From positions 1-35,216 of the forward strand of contig NZ_QOVK01000034.1 in the NCBI RefSeq assembly GCF_004104075.1: 35,216 nt of DNA, given 5' to 3'. The position numbers were made by a program, and so were the translations under genes. Of the stretch, positions 34,471 to 35,216 are shown piece after piece (the first letter of the stretch is position 1; every line of letters starts with the position of its first letter). The notes under the pieces were generated by a model. That model was not told where the DNA came from and ran no database searches. It saw only the letters and a list, made by a program, of their open reading frames with translations. The stretch comes from Leeuwenhoekiella polynyae (GTDB taxonomy: Bacteria > Bacteroidota > Bacteroidia > Flavobacteriales > Flavobacteriaceae).

Positions 34471-34524
34471 AGTAAACAGCGGGAAAAGCCTAAACTCAAA
34501 ACCGCATTTTATAAAGTCAAAACT

Positions 34525-34872
34525 ATGTTTTTTATATTTTTAGTTTTAATCGTAATTGTAGCCTTTTTACTTATCGTTGTAATTATGGTTCAAAACCCTA
34601 AAGGTGGTGGTTTATCTTCTTCTTTTGGAGGTGGCGGTTCTCAACAAATAGGTGGTGTTAAAAAGACCGGTGATTTTCTAGATAAAAGTACCTGGGGTCT
34701 TGCAACTGCATTATTGGTTTTGATTTTAATTTCTAACGTAACTATTTTTGGCGGAGGTTCTTCAAATGAATCTAAAGTTATCGAAGGTGAAAATGTAGAA
34801 AATATTATGCCTGTTCAAGAAGCACCTGCTCCTGCAGCAACTGCCCCGGCGACAGACTCAACAGAAGAATAA
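34525..34872 (+). CDS. secG: Preprotein translocase subunit SecG
   Basis: The 115-aa inner-membrane protein has two helices (FFIFLVLIVIVAFLLIVVIM and LATALLVLILISNVTIFGG). They are joined by the typical loop VQNPKGGGLSSSFGGGGSQQ, with SecG's conserved N-P-K-G-G-G-L-S. The C-terminal tail is Ala/Pro/Glu-rich, an extension frequent in Bacteroidota. SecG assists SecYE in protein export. In many flavobacteria groES-groEL follow; here an insertion sequence follows. Confidence 0.93.
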   Translation: MFFIFLVLIVIVAFLLIVVIMVQNPKGGGLSSSFGGGGSQQIGGVKKTGDFLDKSTWGLATALLVLILISNVTIFGGGSSNESKVIEGENVENIMPVQEAPAPAATAPATDSTEE

Positions 34873-34902
34873 ATGACAATTTAGTCATACGCAATTTATA
34901 GG

Positions 34903-34930
34903 AGGCTGTCTAAAAAGGCAGCCTTTTTTT
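34903..34930 (+). terminator. Terminator after secG, possibly also the IS end
   Basis: An 8-pair stem (AGGCTGTC at 34903-34910 with GGCAGCCT at 34917-34924, one G-T pair) with loop TAAAAA is followed by seven Ts. It terminates secG transcription. The arm GGCTGTCTAAAAAG also resembles the ends of IS1182-type elements, so it may be the left terminal repeat of the following IS. Confidence 0.7.
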
Positions 34931-34966
34931 ATAGGATTTATTCTGAATATGTTTTAATTTCATGGA

Positions 34967-35216
34967 ATGAAAGCAAAACCTGTTTGGAAGACCGACCATC
35001 AGTCTCAGTTGAGCCTGCTTCCGCCTAGTTATGATGATTTTGTAGCGCAGAACCATCCCGTACGTATAGTAAATGCGATTGTCAACCAGATCGATATAAG
35101 TTCCATTGAGGTTACTTATAAAGGTGGAGGTACATCAAGTTACCATCCCCGTACATTGCTCAAAATACTGATCTATGCCTACCTTCGCAATCTGTATTCC
35201 TCCCGCAAGATAGAGC
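34967..35216 (+). mobile_element. IS1182-family transposase, 5' part (cut by window edge)
   Basis: An ATG at 34967 opens 83 codons that run off the window. The protein starts MKAKPVWKTDHQSQLSLLPP and continues with YDDFVAQNHPVRIVNAIVNQ and SYHPRTLLKILIYAYLRNLY. It then reads SSRKIE. This is the DUF772-type N-terminal domain of IS1182/IS5-like transposases (H-P-x-x-L-L-K-I-L-I-Y-x-Y and S-S-R-K-I-E). The left element end is probably near 34902; the right end is outside. The insertion lies behind the secG terminator and does not disrupt a gene seen here. Confidence 0.9.

Overview
This window comes from a low-GC member of the Bacteroidota, most likely a gliding marine-type Flavobacteriaceae. The evidence is a complete gldK-gldL-gldM-gldN locus (gliding motor and type IX secretion), a flavobacterial gene order (miaB, sigma-54 activator, lptE, TPR protein, secG), Bacteroidetes-type promoters (TTTG, 19 bases, TAnnTTTG) and an initiator tRNA without an encoded CCA. 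The genus cannot be fixed by eye.

Positions 1-9983 are an accessory island, probably part of an integrated conjugative element. It carries a DUF6876-like gene, a short ssb and a DUF932 gene, which are usual companions of Bacteroidetes conjugative elements. It also carries two cargo lipoproteins and at least four copies of a GGAATG-rich non-coding repeat that sit between the gene modules. The island abuts the 3' end of an initiator tRNA-fMet gene (9984-10056, minus), a classic integration target. No integrase is visible, so it would have to lie beyond the left edge.

The most interesting part is 5387-9835. A plus-strand cluster encodes a three-helix membrane protein of the PycTM type, a divergent class III nucleotide cyclase of the PycC type, and an E2-like ubiquitin-conjugating-fold protein ending in a SEC-C zinc motif. 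Two micro-genes (58 and 50 aa) precede them. The cyclase and membrane effector together look like a Pycsar anti-phage system. The tightly coupled E2-SEC-C gene is not part of the standard two-gene system and recalls the E2 proteins of CBASS. Divergent from it are three overlapping minus-strand genes: a sigma-70-like factor, a small acidic helical protein, and an ImmA/IrrE metalloprotease. They may form a protease-triggered switch comparable in logic to CapH/CapP of CBASS.

Positions 10184-34872 are ordinary core chromosome. An AsmA/DUF748-like envelope protein is followed by a tripartite RND efflux operon (adaptor, pump, TolC) with two small downstream genes. Then come an ABC-F ATPase, a DUF983 protein and an FAD-dependent oxidoreductase. 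The gldKLMN operon lies downstream of topA and an arginase-fold gene that has lost several metal ligands. miaB, a sigma-54 activator, lptE, a TPR protein and secG follow on the plus strand. The window ends inside an IS1182-type transposase just behind secG, where groES-groEL often follow in related genomes.
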